From an uncultured Opitutia bacterium (lineage in GTDB: Bacteria; Verrucomicrobiota; Verrucomicrobiia; Opitutales; Opitutaceae), in contig CAIRCN010000073.1 of the NCBI GenBank assembly GCA_903877135.1, positions 1-64,000 of the forward strand: 64,000 nucleotides of DNA, read 5' to 3'. Below the pieces are notes generated by a model. The model made no database searches, was not told the DNA's origin, and saw nothing but the letters and a program-made list of their open reading frames with translations. Positions 50,437-60,508 of the stretch are shown here, one piece after another. Each line of letters opens with the position of its first letter. The first letter of the stretch is position 1. The position numbers and the translations under genes are program-made.

Positions 50437-52134
50437 TCAGGAGGTGTTTTTGGCTAGCGGCAGGCATACGCGCATGATGGTGCCGGCGGGGCCGGTGGCG
50501 ACGAGGGCGATGGAGCCGTGATGGCTTTCCAAGATGCGTTTGGCAATCGCCAGGCCGAGACCGGTGCCACCGGGGCGGCTGGTGAGGAACGAGTGGAAGA
50601 CGCGGTCGCGGATGTCGGCGGGGATGCCGGTGCCGGTGTCGGCGACATCGAGGAACGCGGTGTGGTGTTCCACGCCGAGTGTGAGGACGAGTTCGCCGCC
50701 ATTGGGCATGGCGTCCATCGAGTTGAAGAGCAGGTTGAGCAGCACCTGCTGCAGCTGGCCCTTGTGCGCGTCGACGATGAACGGCGCGGCGGGCGGGGTG
50801 AACCGCACGCCGACCCGGGCCTGGGCAAGTTTGGGGCGGACGAGGACGAGGGTGTCGTGGACGATGTCGGCGAGCGACCAGCGCGAGTGCAGCTCGGCGG
50901 GCGCCCGGCCAAACTGGAGGACGCGAAGGACGATGCCCTCGAGCTGGTCGAGCTTTTCGTTGATGACGCGCAGGTCGGTGTGGCGCGGGTCGCCGGGGGC
51001 GAGGTCGAGCCCAAGGCCGCCGTGGAGGAGTTTTAAGACGGTGAGGGGATTGCGGATTTCGTGGGCGATCTCGGCGGCGAGCAGACCGAGGGTGGTGAGC
51101 TGCTCGTTTTTGCGGAGCGTCTCCTCGCTCTGGAAAACGCGGGCGTAAAGCCGGGCGTTTTGCAGCGCCACGGCACCGAGGCTGGCAAGGGTGAGACAGG
51201 CGCGTTTCTCGTCGTCGTCGAAGCGGTGGAGGCGGTCGTGGAACACGACGAGAACGCCCAGTGCCTCGCCTTCGTAGAGCAGAGGAGTGAGCAGGGCCGA
51301 GCGGAGCGAGAGATCGGCCGGCAGGTCCGCGACACCCTGGAAATCGGGCGACTGGATGTCGGCGACCGCGAGCTGGCGCCGGGTGTGCAGGGCGCTCGCG
51401 GCGAGGCAGGTGGCCACCGGCAGTTCGCCGGCGGGGGCGACGATGAGGTCAGCCGAGTCGGTCGCCACACAGCGGATAGTGGCGGTGGCAGTGTCATAGA
51501 TGAAGAGCAGGCAGGCGCGGGCCTGCATCATCAGGCGGGCGTCGCGGGTCAGCGTCGCGAAAAGCTGCTGGGTTTCGAGTTTGGCGACGAGGGACTGGCC
51601 GGTGGTGAGGAGGGTTTCGAGCTGGCGGGCCTTGGCTTGCAAGCCGCGGGTGCGCCAGAGCTGGCGGACAACGTGGGTGGCCTCCTGCGCGAGGCGTTCG
51701 AGCAGCGCGAGGTCGGCCGGAGCGAAGCCCTCGGCGCGGTCGCTTTCGAGGTCGATCACGCCCATGAGGTGGTCCTCGTCGTGCATAGGCGCGGCCATCT
51801 CGCATTGCGTGGCGGCGCGCACCGCGATGTAGCGCGGCTCGAAGCCTACATCGGGCACGAGGAGTGAGCGGGCGTTGAGCAGGCACCAGCCAGTGACGCC
51901 GTGGCCGGGTTTCAGGGCGAAGCGGGCGGTGTCGGGTGCGCCGCGCTGCACTTCGGTTTCGAGCTGACCGGTAGTGGGGTTGAGCAGCGCGATGGAGCCG
52001 GCATCGGCGCCAAACGTGTCGAGCAGGATGTCGAGCATCTCGTCGAGCGCATCGCGCGGGTCGCCGGTCCGGCCGGCGAGCGAGCTCAGCCGGTAGAGCG
52101 CGGGCAGTGCGCGGGGATCGGAGGGCGTGGACAT
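50437..52134 (-). CDS. GAF-domain sensor histidine kinase
   Basis: A 565-residue kinase without membrane helices. Two GAF domains occupy about 15-170 (LLDTFGADAGSIALLNP) and 190-340 (RDARLMMQARACLLFIYD). The dimerisation helix carries phosphoacceptor His358 in EIAHEIRNPLTVLKLL; ATP-lid motifs are QQVLLNLLFNSMDAMPNGG, DVADTGTGIP and GGTGLGLAIAKRI. It probably senses a cytoplasmic ligand. There is no adjacent response regulator; it lies 62 bases after glnD. The start MSTPSDPRAL was chosen by the first domain. Confidence 0.93.
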   Translation of the reverse strand: MSTPSDPRALPALYRLSSLAGRTGDPRDALDEMLDILLDTFGADAGSIALLNPTTGQLETEVQRGAPDTARFALKPGHGVTGWCLLNARSLLVPDVGFEPRYIAVRAATQCEMAAPMHDEDHLMGVIDLESDRAEGFAPADLALLERLAQEATHVVRQLWRTRGLQAKARQLETLLTTGQSLVAKLETQQLFATLTRDARLMMQARACLLFIYDTATATIRCVATDSADLIVAPAGELPVATCLAASALHTRRQLAVADIQSPDFQGVADLPADLSLRSALLTPLLYEGEALGVLVVFHDRLHRFDDDEKRACLTLASLGAVALQNARLYARVFQSEETLRKNEQLTTLGLLAAEIAHEIRNPLTVLKLLHGGLGLDLAPGDPRHTDLRVINEKLDQLEGIVLRVLQFGRAPAELHSRWSLADIVHDTLVLVRPKLAQARVGVRFTPPAAPFIVDAHKGQLQQVLLNLLFNSMDAMPNGGELVLTLGVEHHTAFLDVADTGTGIPADIRDRVFHSFLTSRPGGTGLGLAIAKRILESHHGSIALVATGPAGTIMRVCLPLAKNTS

Positions 52135-52196
52135 GATGGCGCCCGGAGAATGAGGGCGGCACGCGCCGTGGAACAACCCGAAACGGCGGGGGCGCG

Positions 52197-54992
52197 TCAG
52201 ACGGTCGGGGCAGGCTTGATCACGCCGGTCAGCGCGTCACGGAGAGTTTCCAGTCGGGTTTGGTCGATGGGGCGTGCCGGCTCGGAACTCTCGATGTAGA
52301 AGGTGTCGATGGCGACGCCGCGCTCGGTGCCAATGCGCGCGAAGGTGATGTCGAAACCGTGGTCCGAGATGGTCTTGGCCAGTTGGTAGAGCAGGCCGAT
52401 CTGGTCGCGGGCCTGGATTTCCACGATGGTGCGCTGCATCGACAGCTCGTGGTAAACCTCGACGGTCGGCGGGAACGAGGTGTGCAGCGCCTCGCCGTTC
52501 GTCGCCGCGGTGTAGTGAGTGGCGGCGAGTTTTTTCGCCTGGGCGACGATCTCCGGGTAGAGGTCTCGGTTGGCCACGAGCGCGGTTTCGATGGTGCGGG
52601 CGAAGGTTTCCTGCGCGGCCTCATTCTGCACCACGCCGCGGCTGGGCTCGACCACGTAGAAGGTGTCGATGGCGATGTGGTCGGAGCGCGAGATGACCTT
52701 GGCGCCGAGGATGCTGAGGCCGGCGACGCTGAAGGCCCCGGCGAGCTTGTAGAAGAGACCGGCGCGGTCCCAGGTGACGACGTTGACGACGGTGAGGGAG
52801 CGGTTGAGATCGTCCTTCCAGTCGATGATGGGCTTGAGCGAGCCGACCGAGTCGGCAGTGGCGATCGACTTGAAGAGCCGGTTCACCATCTGGATGTGCA
52901 GGGCGATCTCGTCGGCATCGGTCTGGATGAAGTAACGCTCGGGCAGCAGGCCGAAATGGGCGGTAATCTCGTCGGCACTGATGCCCGGAATCTGTCGGGC
53001 GATGAGTTCCTGGTGGATCATGTGTTTTTTCTTTTCGTGGGTGGCGTGCACGGCCTCGCCGAGGCTCAGGCGTTCGAGGGTAGCGAGATAAAGAGAGGTA
53101 TGCAGGGTGTCTTTGTAGCTGTTCCAGAGACTGGCCGCGGTGCCGCGCGCGTCACAAAACGTGTGAACGTAGAGATTGCGGAGCTTTTCGGCATCTCCGA
53201 CGAGTTCGGCAAAGGCGGCGGCGGTCTTGGGATCATCGACATCACGCTTCTGCCAGAATCGTGCCATCGCCAGATGATTTTTTATCACAAACGAAACGAG
53301 TTCGCGGCCCTCAGGCGAGACACCCAGCCGGGCCATGATCGGCGCGGCGATCTGCATGCCGCTTTCGGCGTGGCCTTTGATGCCGTGGGCCTTGCCGATG
53401 TCGTGAAGCAGGAGGGTGAGGTAGAGCAGGGCCGGGTCGGCGGTTTCGTGGAGCGCCTTGCGGTATTTCAGGGTGATGGGCTCGGCCTCGGTGAAGATAA
53501 GATCCAGCTGCCGGATCGCCTCCAGCGTGTGCACATCGGCGGTGTAGCGGTGGTAGAACTCGTGCTGCACGAGACAGGTCAGCCCGTGAAACTCCGGCAC
53601 GAAGCAGCTGAGCACGCCCAACTCGTGCATGAGGTCAAGGATCGGAAACACCGCTCCGACTTCGGAGAGAATCGCGCGGAAACAGACGTTGGCGTCGGGC
53701 GAGGCGCGCACCTCGTCGGTCAGCAGCGGGAGCGAATCGCGGATGAGCGTGGCAAGGTGGAAATCCAGCGTGCACTCGAGTTGCTGGCAGTGGCGGAAAA
53801 CCCGGACCAGCCGAACTGGGTCCTCGCGGAAAACCTCCGGCTTCTCGGCGGCGAGCTCCTGCCCGCGCAGGACGAAGCCGTCGAGGCGCTTGCTGCGGCG
53901 GAAACGCGAGGCCAGCAAGCTTTCGCGGATAGAAATGCGACCGCCATGGGAGTCGCGGCCAATAGTGAGCGCCAGCCGGCTCTCGACGCGTTTTGAGATA
54001 CGGAAGATAACCTGGGCGGCGCGGTAGTAGTCTTGCATGAACTGCTCCACGCGCTGGAGCATGTCGGGCTCGGTGTAGCCGAGGTTGAGGGCGACACGGG
54101 GCTGCAGGTCGAGGTTGAGGACGTCGGTGGCTCGGCTACTGAGAAAATGGAGCTCATTGCGCACGCGTAGGAGGAAATCGTAGGCGCGTGTGAAATCGGC
54201 CAATTCGTCCGGCCCGAGATAGCGCTGGGTGGCGAGCTCTTCGATCCGGGCGATGCCGAGTTTTACGCGGGCCATCCAGAGAGCGTTCTGGTAGTCGCGC
54301 AGGCCGCCGACGCCGTTCTTCAGGTCCGGCTCCTGCAAGAAGACGGTGCCGCCATATTTTTCACGCCGGTGCGCCTGATCGTCGAGGCGCGCGGATATGT
54401 AGCCCTTGGGATCCTCGGTCGTAGAGAACGCCCGGTAAGCCTGCACAAACGTCTCGTAGAGCGTGGTCGATCCGGCGATCAGCCGCGACTCGAGGAGCGA
54501 GGTGAGGGTCTGGATGTTCTTGCGCGCCTCGACAAAGACCTCGTCGACGTTGCGGGTCGAATGGCCGACCTTAAGGCCGCTGTCCCAGAGCGGGTAAAGG
54601 ACCTCGTTGGAGAGATGCTCAAGAAAGGGTTTGGTGAGGGCCGGCTTTGTCTTGGCCGGGAAGAGGAACATCACATCGACATCGCTCAACGGGCTGAGTT
54701 CGCCGCGGCCGTAGCCGCCGAGGCCGACGAGTGCGACGGGGGCAGGAGGTTTGCCGTGGACGCGGTTGTAGGTGCCGAGGGCGTTGTCGAACAGCCGCAG
54801 CAGCATCGTGTCGAGCGTGGTGGCCCGGGCGCGCACGAGTTCCAGCCCGGAGGCGCCGCCGGCATGGCGGGCGCGCAGGTCAGCGCCCTCGGCCTGCAGG
54901 TAGGCCTTGCATGCGGCGAGCCGCTCCGCAGCGGTGGTGCCGGGGGTAAAACTCAGGTGCAGGCTGGCGGTGGGCGGGAGGGCGTCGGACAT
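52197..54992 (-). CDS. glnD: [Protein-PII] uridylyltransferase GlnD
   Basis: A 931-residue bifunctional sensor of nitrogen state that adds and removes UMP on PII proteins. The nucleotidyltransferase site is VGLGGYGRGELSPLSDVDVMFLF (about 88-110), the hydrolytic HD domain has LLLHDIGKAHGIKGHAESGM, and two C-terminal ACT domains begin near VNVVTWDRAGLFYKLAGAF and EIQARDQIGLLYQLAKTI. The start MSDALPPTAS and the length fit the family. glnB, amtB or glutamine synthetase genes are not in the window. It is divergent from valS, 108 bases away. Confidence 0.95.
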   Translation of the reverse strand: MSDALPPTASLHLSFTPGTTAAERLAACKAYLQAEGADLRARHAGGASGLELVRARATTLDTMLLRLFDNALGTYNRVHGKPPAPVALVGLGGYGRGELSPLSDVDVMFLFPAKTKPALTKPFLEHLSNEVLYPLWDSGLKVGHSTRNVDEVFVEARKNIQTLTSLLESRLIAGSTTLYETFVQAYRAFSTTEDPKGYISARLDDQAHRREKYGGTVFLQEPDLKNGVGGLRDYQNALWMARVKLGIARIEELATQRYLGPDELADFTRAYDFLLRVRNELHFLSSRATDVLNLDLQPRVALNLGYTEPDMLQRVEQFMQDYYRAAQVIFRISKRVESRLALTIGRDSHGGRISIRESLLASRFRRSKRLDGFVLRGQELAAEKPEVFREDPVRLVRVFRHCQQLECTLDFHLATLIRDSLPLLTDEVRASPDANVCFRAILSEVGAVFPILDLMHELGVLSCFVPEFHGLTCLVQHEFYHRYTADVHTLEAIRQLDLIFTEAEPITLKYRKALHETADPALLYLTLLLHDIGKAHGIKGHAESGMQIAAPIMARLGVSPEGRELVSFVIKNHLAMARFWQKRDVDDPKTAAAFAELVGDAEKLRNLYVHTFCDARGTAASLWNSYKDTLHTSLYLATLERLSLGEAVHATHEKKKHMIHQELIARQIPGISADEITAHFGLLPERYFIQTDADEIALHIQMVNRLFKSIATADSVGSLKPIIDWKDDLNRSLTVVNVVTWDRAGLFYKLAGAFSVAGLSILGAKVISRSDHIAIDTFYVVEPSRGVVQNEAAQETFARTIETALVANRDLYPEIVAQAKKLAATHYTAATNGEALHTSFPPTVEVYHELSMQRTIVEIQARDQIGLLYQLAKTISDHGFDITFARIGTERGVAIDTFYIESSEPARPIDQTRLETLRDALTGVIKPAPTV

Positions 54993-55100
54993 GGAACGCG
55001 CACAGTGAAGGGAAAAGCGAGTGGCGGGCGAGGGGATTTAACCACTTGCTTCTGGGCGACGCGGCGGGTTTTCTCCCCGTTTTGAGCCCAGCACCGACCC

Positions 55101-57803
55101 ATGGCCGAGATCACCAAGAGCTACGAACCGCGCGACGTCGAAAAGAAATGGTATGCCGCCTGGCTGAAGGCGAAGTGCTTCCGCGGAGTCGTTGACGCCA
55201 CCCGCGAGCCCTACGGCATCATGATCCCGCCGCCCAACGTCACCGGCGTGCTGACGATGGGGCATGTGCTGAACAACACCATCCAGGATATCCTCATCCG
55301 CCGCGCGCGGCTCGAGGGCAAATCGGCGCTCTGGCTGCCGGGCACGGACCATGCCGGCATCGCGACGCAGACCGTGGTTGAGCGCGAGCTGCGCAAGCAG
55401 AAGCAGACGCGGCATGATTTCGGCCGGGAGAAATTCGTCGGGAAGGTCTGGGAATGGCGCGCCGAAAAGGGCGGCATCATCCTTGAGCAGCTCCGCCGCC
55501 TCGGCGCGTCTTGCGACTGGGATCGCACGGCGTTCACGATGGACCCAGCCTACTCGAAGCGCGTGCTGCACGTCTTCGTCGAGCTGTTCCAGCGCGGCTA
55601 TATTTACCGCGGCAAGCGCATGGTGAACTGGTGCCCGGTTTCGCTGACGGCGCTCTCCGACGAGGAAGTGATCATGAAGCCCGTCAACGGCACGCTATAT
55701 CGCGTGCGTTACGAGCTGGTGAATCAGCCCGGCCGCTTCATCGAGGTGAAGACCACGCGCCCCGAGACGATCCCGGGCGACGTCGCCATTGCGGTGCACC
55801 CCGACGATCCGCGCTACGCCGACATCGTCGGCCAGATGGTGTGGCGTCCGCTCAACCGCACCCAGATTCCGATCATCGCCGACAGCGCCGTGGACCGGGA
55901 ATTCGGCTCCGGCGCGCTCAAGATCACGCCCGCGCACGACAAGGTGGACCACGAGATCGGCCTGCGCCACCACCTCCCCGCAATCGACGTGCTCAACCCC
56001 AATGGCACGCTCAACGAACTCGCCGGCCCCGGGCTCGTCGGACTCGACCGCTTCGCCGGCCGCAAGCTCGCCGCCACGCTCCTCAAGGAAGCCGGCGCCC
56101 TCGTGGACGAGGAGGCTTACTCCAACAGCGTTGGCTACTCCGAGCGCGCCGAAGTGCCGATCGAGCCGCGGCTCACCGAGCAGTGGTGGCTCAAGTATCC
56201 GAAGCTCGAGGAGGCGAAGGCTGCGGTGCGCGACGGGCACATCAAGTTTTATCCCGAGCGCTGGTCAAAGGTTTACCTGCACTGGCTGGAAAACATCCAG
56301 GACTGGTGCATCAGTCGCCAGCTCTGGTGGGGCCACCGTATTCCGGTCTGGTATCGCAAGGGCGGCGACCGCGCCGACCCGCAGAATTGGCATGTCTCGG
56401 TGGACGGTCCCGCCGACCCGGTCAACTGGGAACAGGAAGAGGATGTGCTCGACACGTGGGCGTCGTCGTGGCTCTGGCCCTTCGTGACGCTCGGTTGGCC
56501 CGACGCCGACGAGATGAAGCGCGACGGTTTCGACTATTTCTACCCGACCACGACACTCGTGACGGGACCCGACATCATTTTCTTCTGGGTCGCACGCATG
56601 ATCATGGCGGGGCTGGAGTTCACGCGCCCCGGCGAGCCGATCGAGCGGCGGATTCCGTTCAAAAATGTCTATTTCACTGGCATCATCCGCGACCAGCAGG
56701 GCCGCAAGATGTCGAAATCCCTCGGCAACTCGCCCGACCCGCTCGACCTCATCGACACCTACGGCGCGGACGGGCTGCGCTTCGGCATCATCTCCATCGC
56801 GCCGCAGGGGCAGGACATCCGCTTCCAGGAGGACCGCATCGAGGGCGGCAAAAATTTCTGCAACAAGCTCTGGAACGCCTCGCGCTTCCGCCAGATGAGC
56901 GGCCCGGCTGGCGACAACTCCTCGCTCGACGCCATCCTCGCCCGCCTCGTGCCGGCGCAGTTCGACGCCGACGACCACGCCATCCTCGACCGGCTCTTCG
57001 CGACGACGCGCGAGGTGGACCGCTGTTTTGGCGAGTTCGAGTTCAGTGCCGCGGTGCAGGCGCTCTATGGATTTTTCTGGAGCGATTTCTGCGACTGGTA
57101 TGTGGAGGTCTCGAAGTCGAAGCTCCAGGCGCCCGACACGAAGGACAACTGCCTCGCGATCCAGGACCTCGTGCTGCGCCAGACGCTGCTGCTGCTGCAC
57201 CCGTTCATCCCGTTCATCACCGAGGAACTGTGGGCGCTGCTCGGCTACGGCGCGCCCGGGAGTTTCATCGGCGACGCGCGCCTCGAAAACGCCTCGCACC
57301 TCGCCACCTCGTCGCGGGCCCGCGGCCTCACGCTCGACCGCGCCGCGGTCGCCGCCGTCGAGAAGCTCAAGGGCGTCGCCTCGAAGGCCCGCGCCCTCAA
57401 GGCCGAGCACAACCTCGCCAGCCGCCGCGATGTGAAATTCCTCGTGACGACCAGCGACGCCGACTGGGGGACGCTGGCCGCTAGTCTCGCCAAGCTCGCT
57501 CGCATGACCGGCGCCGCCGAGATCGTGCGCCGCGATGCCGTCGAGGGCGCGCCCGCCACCGTGACGCCGCTCGGCACGTTCTATCTCGACCTCGCCAGCA
57601 CCGTCGATGTCGGCGTCGAGAAAGTGCGGCTCACGAAGGAACTCGATCTTCTCGCGAAGCACATCGCCGGCACTGAGGCGCGGCTCGCGAACCAAGCCTT
57701 CGTCAGCAAAGCCCCGCCGATAGTGCTCGAAGGGGCCCGCAAGCAGCTTGCTGACCAGCAGGCAAAGCGCGCCGAGTTGGCGCGATTGCTGGCCGGGCTG
57801 TAG
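55101..57803 (+). CDS. valS: Valyl-tRNA synthetase
   Basis: A 900-residue class I synthetase charging tRNA-Val. The HIGH-type motif is in PPPNVTGVLTMGHVLNNTIQD (about 43-63), the editing domain includes ETIPGDVAIAVHPDD, the KMSKS motif is GRKMSKSLGNSPDP at about 534-547, and the C-terminal coiled coil reads LTKELDLLAKHIAGTEARLANQAF. Length and order are normal. A stem-loop follows the stop codon at once. The tRNA-Val gene at 44.6 kb encodes one of its substrates. Confidence 0.97.
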   Translation: MAEITKSYEPRDVEKKWYAAWLKAKCFRGVVDATREPYGIMIPPPNVTGVLTMGHVLNNTIQDILIRRARLEGKSALWLPGTDHAGIATQTVVERELRKQKQTRHDFGREKFVGKVWEWRAEKGGIILEQLRRLGASCDWDRTAFTMDPAYSKRVLHVFVELFQRGYIYRGKRMVNWCPVSLTALSDEEVIMKPVNGTLYRVRYELVNQPGRFIEVKTTRPETIPGDVAIAVHPDDPRYADIVGQMVWRPLNRTQIPIIADSAVDREFGSGALKITPAHDKVDHEIGLRHHLPAIDVLNPNGTLNELAGPGLVGLDRFAGRKLAATLLKEAGALVDEEAYSNSVGYSERAEVPIEPRLTEQWWLKYPKLEEAKAAVRDGHIKFYPERWSKVYLHWLENIQDWCISRQLWWGHRIPVWYRKGGDRADPQNWHVSVDGPADPVNWEQEEDVLDTWASSWLWPFVTLGWPDADEMKRDGFDYFYPTTTLVTGPDIIFFWVARMIMAGLEFTRPGEPIERRIPFKNVYFTGIIRDQQGRKMSKSLGNSPDPLDLIDTYGADGLRFGIISIAPQGQDIRFQEDRIEGGKNFCNKLWNASRFRQMSGPAGDNSSLDAILARLVPAQFDADDHAILDRLFATTREVDRCFGEFEFSAAVQALYGFFWSDFCDWYVEVSKSKLQAPDTKDNCLAIQDLVLRQTLLLLHPFIPFITEELWALLGYGAPGSFIGDARLENASHLATSSRARGLTLDRAAVAAVEKLKGVASKARALKAEHNLASRRDVKFLVTTSDADWGTLAASLAKLARMTGAAEIVRRDAVEGAPATVTPLGTFYLDLASTVDVGVEKVRLTKELDLLAKHIAGTEARLANQAFVSKAPPIVLEGARKQLADQQAKRAELARLLAGL

Positions 57804-57825
57804 GGCGGCATCACCGAATGCCGCC
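57804..57825 (+). terminator. Stem-loop directly after valS
   Basis: GGCGGCAT, six-base loop, ATGCCGCC: a perfect eight-pair stem beginning on the base after the valS stop. There is no T-run, so it may be a terminator acting with other factors or an mRNA 3'-end protecting hairpin. Confidence 0.45.
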
Positions 57826-57918
57826 GCGTAGCCGCGCTGGAGCACAGGCGACAGCGTGGTCTGACAGACGCCACGTTTTTGGCCGCTGGCCTTCAAACGC
57901 AGCCACGCGGCCTATCTT

Positions 57919-57967
57919 GTAGCTTTTGGCTTCCCGATCCGCACGGAGCCGGAAGCGGCTCCGCTAC
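57919..57967. repeat. REP-like palindrome in the valS-TPR gap
   Basis: An outer pair GTAGC (57919-57923) / GCTAC (57963-57967) encloses an inner perfect hairpin GGAGCCG-GAAG-CGGCTCC (57945-57962). It is unlike the other palindromes in the window. The rest of the 57804-58126 gap holds no supported gene apart from the sequence block shared with the upstream region of the second paralogue. Confidence 0.6.
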
Positions 57968-58126
57968 AGGATCACGCGGCAACTTCGCAGCGTTTTCAAT
58001 TTGTTCCGCGACAGGGGCGGCGCGGCATCTACTTGACCAAAATACACTCAGGCGCACGCCGGGATTTTGTTTTGCGGTTCCGGCGAGTCGTTGCTGATTC
58101 TGCTTATCTACCGCACTCCACTTCCC

Positions 58127-60223
58127 GTGCAACTCCGCTTCAGATTCGTTTGGGACAAGATTATGCAGCGCGTCCGACACGCGCTTGATCGTATAGGTCT
58201 GGCATGGGTGATCGACACAAAGGAGGTCGTGGACCGTCTCAAGACGATCTGGCTTAACGCACGTGAGCCGCTCAAACTCGGCGCGTCGATCGCCTTTGTG
58301 CTATGGCTTGGCACTGCGGAAGTGTTGTATTTTTGGGTGCAATGCGATCCCCACAATTGCATCGGGCTGACTGACCTCGCGTTTCCTTGGCGTTGGAATC
58401 AGATTCGCGATTTGCGGGGCCAGGGCTACATCGCCGAGGGACTCGAGGCGCTCGAGGCGGGGCGGATCAATGATGGGTTGTTTCAAATCCGGCAGGGACT
58501 CGCCCGGCATCCGGACGATTCCGCGGTGCGATTGGCGGTGGCGCGCCTTTACGCTCAGGCGGGCTATTACGCCGGTGTCCGCGAGATTATGCTGCCCCAG
58601 CTCACGCTCTCGCCGCCACCGCGCAAGTCCATCCGTTTTCTAGTGGCAGCCGCCCAGCAGAGCGACGACGACGCGACCGTCTTGGCCGCATGCGACTGCA
58701 CCTTGGTGGCCGGCGGGTTGGCGGTGGCCGAGCGTGGCTGGCTGTTGGAGCAAAAGGCACAGGCGCTCATTACTCTGGGAAAACCGGCCGACGCCCTGGT
58801 GGCGCTCGATGAGGCAGGGCGCGAGCGTTCCATCGATTGGCGACGCTTGCGGGTGAACGCTTTGTTTGGCACCGGCCGGGCGGCGGAGGCTGTAGCCGAG
58901 ATTCGGGCGTGGCCCGCGGGAGGAGTTCCGGAGGAATTTCGCCTACAATTGCTCGCGGCGGCGTGCCGGCGCACGGGGCAACCGGAGAAAATGGCGGCGG
59001 CGCTGCAGGAACTCCAGCGCTCGCGCTCCACAGAGATCGAACCGTGGATCGTGACGATCGAGCAATACGTGCAAGCGGGTTGGGGGGATGCGGCTTGGAA
59101 CGAGTTGCAGGAGTGTTTGAGGCGTTTTGACGCCGATGCAGCTGCGGTCGCCCGCATTGAGCAGACTTGTGTCGAAGCCGGCGCACCTGACCTAGTTGCC
59201 TTGTGCGTGGAAAACGCCCGGGAACTCGGCCGGCCGCTAATTCCGCTGCTTGGCGATCTCGCGTTGACGCAATTGCGGGCGGGCGACGCTGCGGCGGCCG
59301 AGCGTACATTTGAGCACCTGCTGGAGGAGGATCGCAAGGCGCGCGACCACGTCCTTGGGTTCACGGAAGAATTGCTCAAGTCAGCGCCGGGCTCCCGAGA
59401 TTTTGGTGGCGGCTTTGGCGGGACCGTGCCAAGCGCGCCCGGAGCAGCGGCCGGCCTGTCACTAGCGACGCGCGATTTTCTACGCACGCTGCTAGATGCC
59501 GTCGTGCAACCAGCGCGCGACCGGGCAGAGGCGCATTGTGGGGTGTTGTTGAGAGGCAACTTCCGGCTGGCCGCTTTCACCGGCGGTGCCGAGGTGCTCG
59601 CAAAATTCGGCCACTGGCAGGCGGTGGCGGCGGTGGCTCGGGTGGGGTTGACGCAATTTCCCGGGAGCACGCAGCTCACCCGGTGGAGCACAGCGGCAGC
59701 GGAGAAAGTCAAGGCGCTCGCGTCACCCGCTGCCACGGGCCCGCTCGTGTCGAAATCGGCGGCCCCACTCGCCCGCCAGCACACGGTCCCGCCTCCACAG
59801 AGCGACGCAGACATGTCGGAGGGAGACTTTTTTTCGAAATTGGATGACGCGGCGCGGCGCAGAGCCTGGTCCGAAGTCGCGACCATGATTCATGCGGCCA
59901 GAGTTACCGCGCCGCAATGGCTTCCGCAGGTTGAGGCGGAACTTGCGTGGCGCGAGGTGCGGGTCGCGTTCGAGCAGGACGACCGTCCGCAATTGCTCTA
60001 CTTGATCAGTCAACGCCTCAGGACGCGGAAAGGGGAGGGGGGTAGAGCGCTGGAGTTTGCGCGCTGGTATTGCGATAGAGGCGAACTCGAAATCGCGCGT
60101 TTGCTTGCCAAGAGAATCCTGCAGGAGGTGCCGAGCTACGTCGCCGGTCGGAATTTCCTGGTGGAACTGGACAAGGCAGTGGAGACACAAGGTCTGCCCG
60201 CACGTGCACCCAGGCAGAAATGA
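58127..60223 (+). CDS. Membrane-anchored TPR-like protein, paralogue 1
   Basis: A 698-residue protein of unknown function. A basic N-terminus is followed by one membrane helix at about 49-72 (LKLGASIAFVLWLGTAEVLYFW), a conserved FPW.W segment, and then TPR-like helical repeats, for example GQGYIAEGLEALEAGRINDGLFQIRQGLARHP and AVRLAVARLYAQAGYY. Later come LAACDCTLVAGGLAVAERGW, an FFSKLDDAARRRAW segment and a LAWREVRVAFEQDDRPQLLYLI tail domain. The GTG start was chosen because it is conserved, with its following codons, in the adjacent paralogue; an ATG at 58163 is the alternative. Relatives may act as scaffolds, but nothing shows a specific role. Confidence 0.75.
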   Translation: MQLRFRFVWDKIMQRVRHALDRIGLAWVIDTKEVVDRLKTIWLNAREPLKLGASIAFVLWLGTAEVLYFWVQCDPHNCIGLTDLAFPWRWNQIRDLRGQGYIAEGLEALEAGRINDGLFQIRQGLARHPDDSAVRLAVARLYAQAGYYAGVREIMLPQLTLSPPPRKSIRFLVAAAQQSDDDATVLAACDCTLVAGGLAVAERGWLLEQKAQALITLGKPADALVALDEAGRERSIDWRRLRVNALFGTGRAAEAVAEIRAWPAGGVPEEFRLQLLAAACRRTGQPEKMAAALQELQRSRSTEIEPWIVTIEQYVQAGWGDAAWNELQECLRRFDADAAAVARIEQTCVEAGAPDLVALCVENARELGRPLIPLLGDLALTQLRAGDAAAAERTFEHLLEEDRKARDHVLGFTEELLKSAPGSRDFGGGFGGTVPSAPGAAAGLSLATRDFLRTLLDAVVQPARDRAEAHCGVLLRGNFRLAAFTGGAEVLAKFGHWQAVAAVARVGLTQFPGSTQLTRWSTAAAEKVKALASPAATGPLVSKSAAPLARQHTVPPPQSDADMSEGDFFSKLDDAARRRAWSEVATMIHAARVTAPQWLPQVEAELAWREVRVAFEQDDRPQLLYLISQRLRTRKGEGGRALEFARWYCDRGELEIARLLAKRILQEVPSYVAGRNFLVELDKAVETQGLPARAPRQK

Positions 60224-60508
60224 AGCCATAGATCCCGGACGGGCGACCTACCCCACCGCCTTCCTCGGCGCGAGCGCCCTCGCTGTCATTCGCTGCGCCT
60301 GTATGGGCGTCTCTCCGAGACTTCCGCTTTGCACGGAATCGCAACACCCCTAATGCGGACGGCTCAGAGAGGCGTGCCTTCTACCTGAAACTTTTTCACG
60401 CCGCTTTGCGTGTGCAAAACACCAGCCGCTACGCAGGGGTTTTGTTTTGCGGTTCAGCTTAGGCATCGCTGTATCTCCGGTCTCTTTCACGTCCACCACC
60501 AACCCCAC

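Noticed and set aside
55511-57484. 657-codon frame inside valS in another register
   Set aside because: Pro/Arg/Ala-rich out-of-frame reading of valS, whose HIGH and KMSKS motifs are intact.
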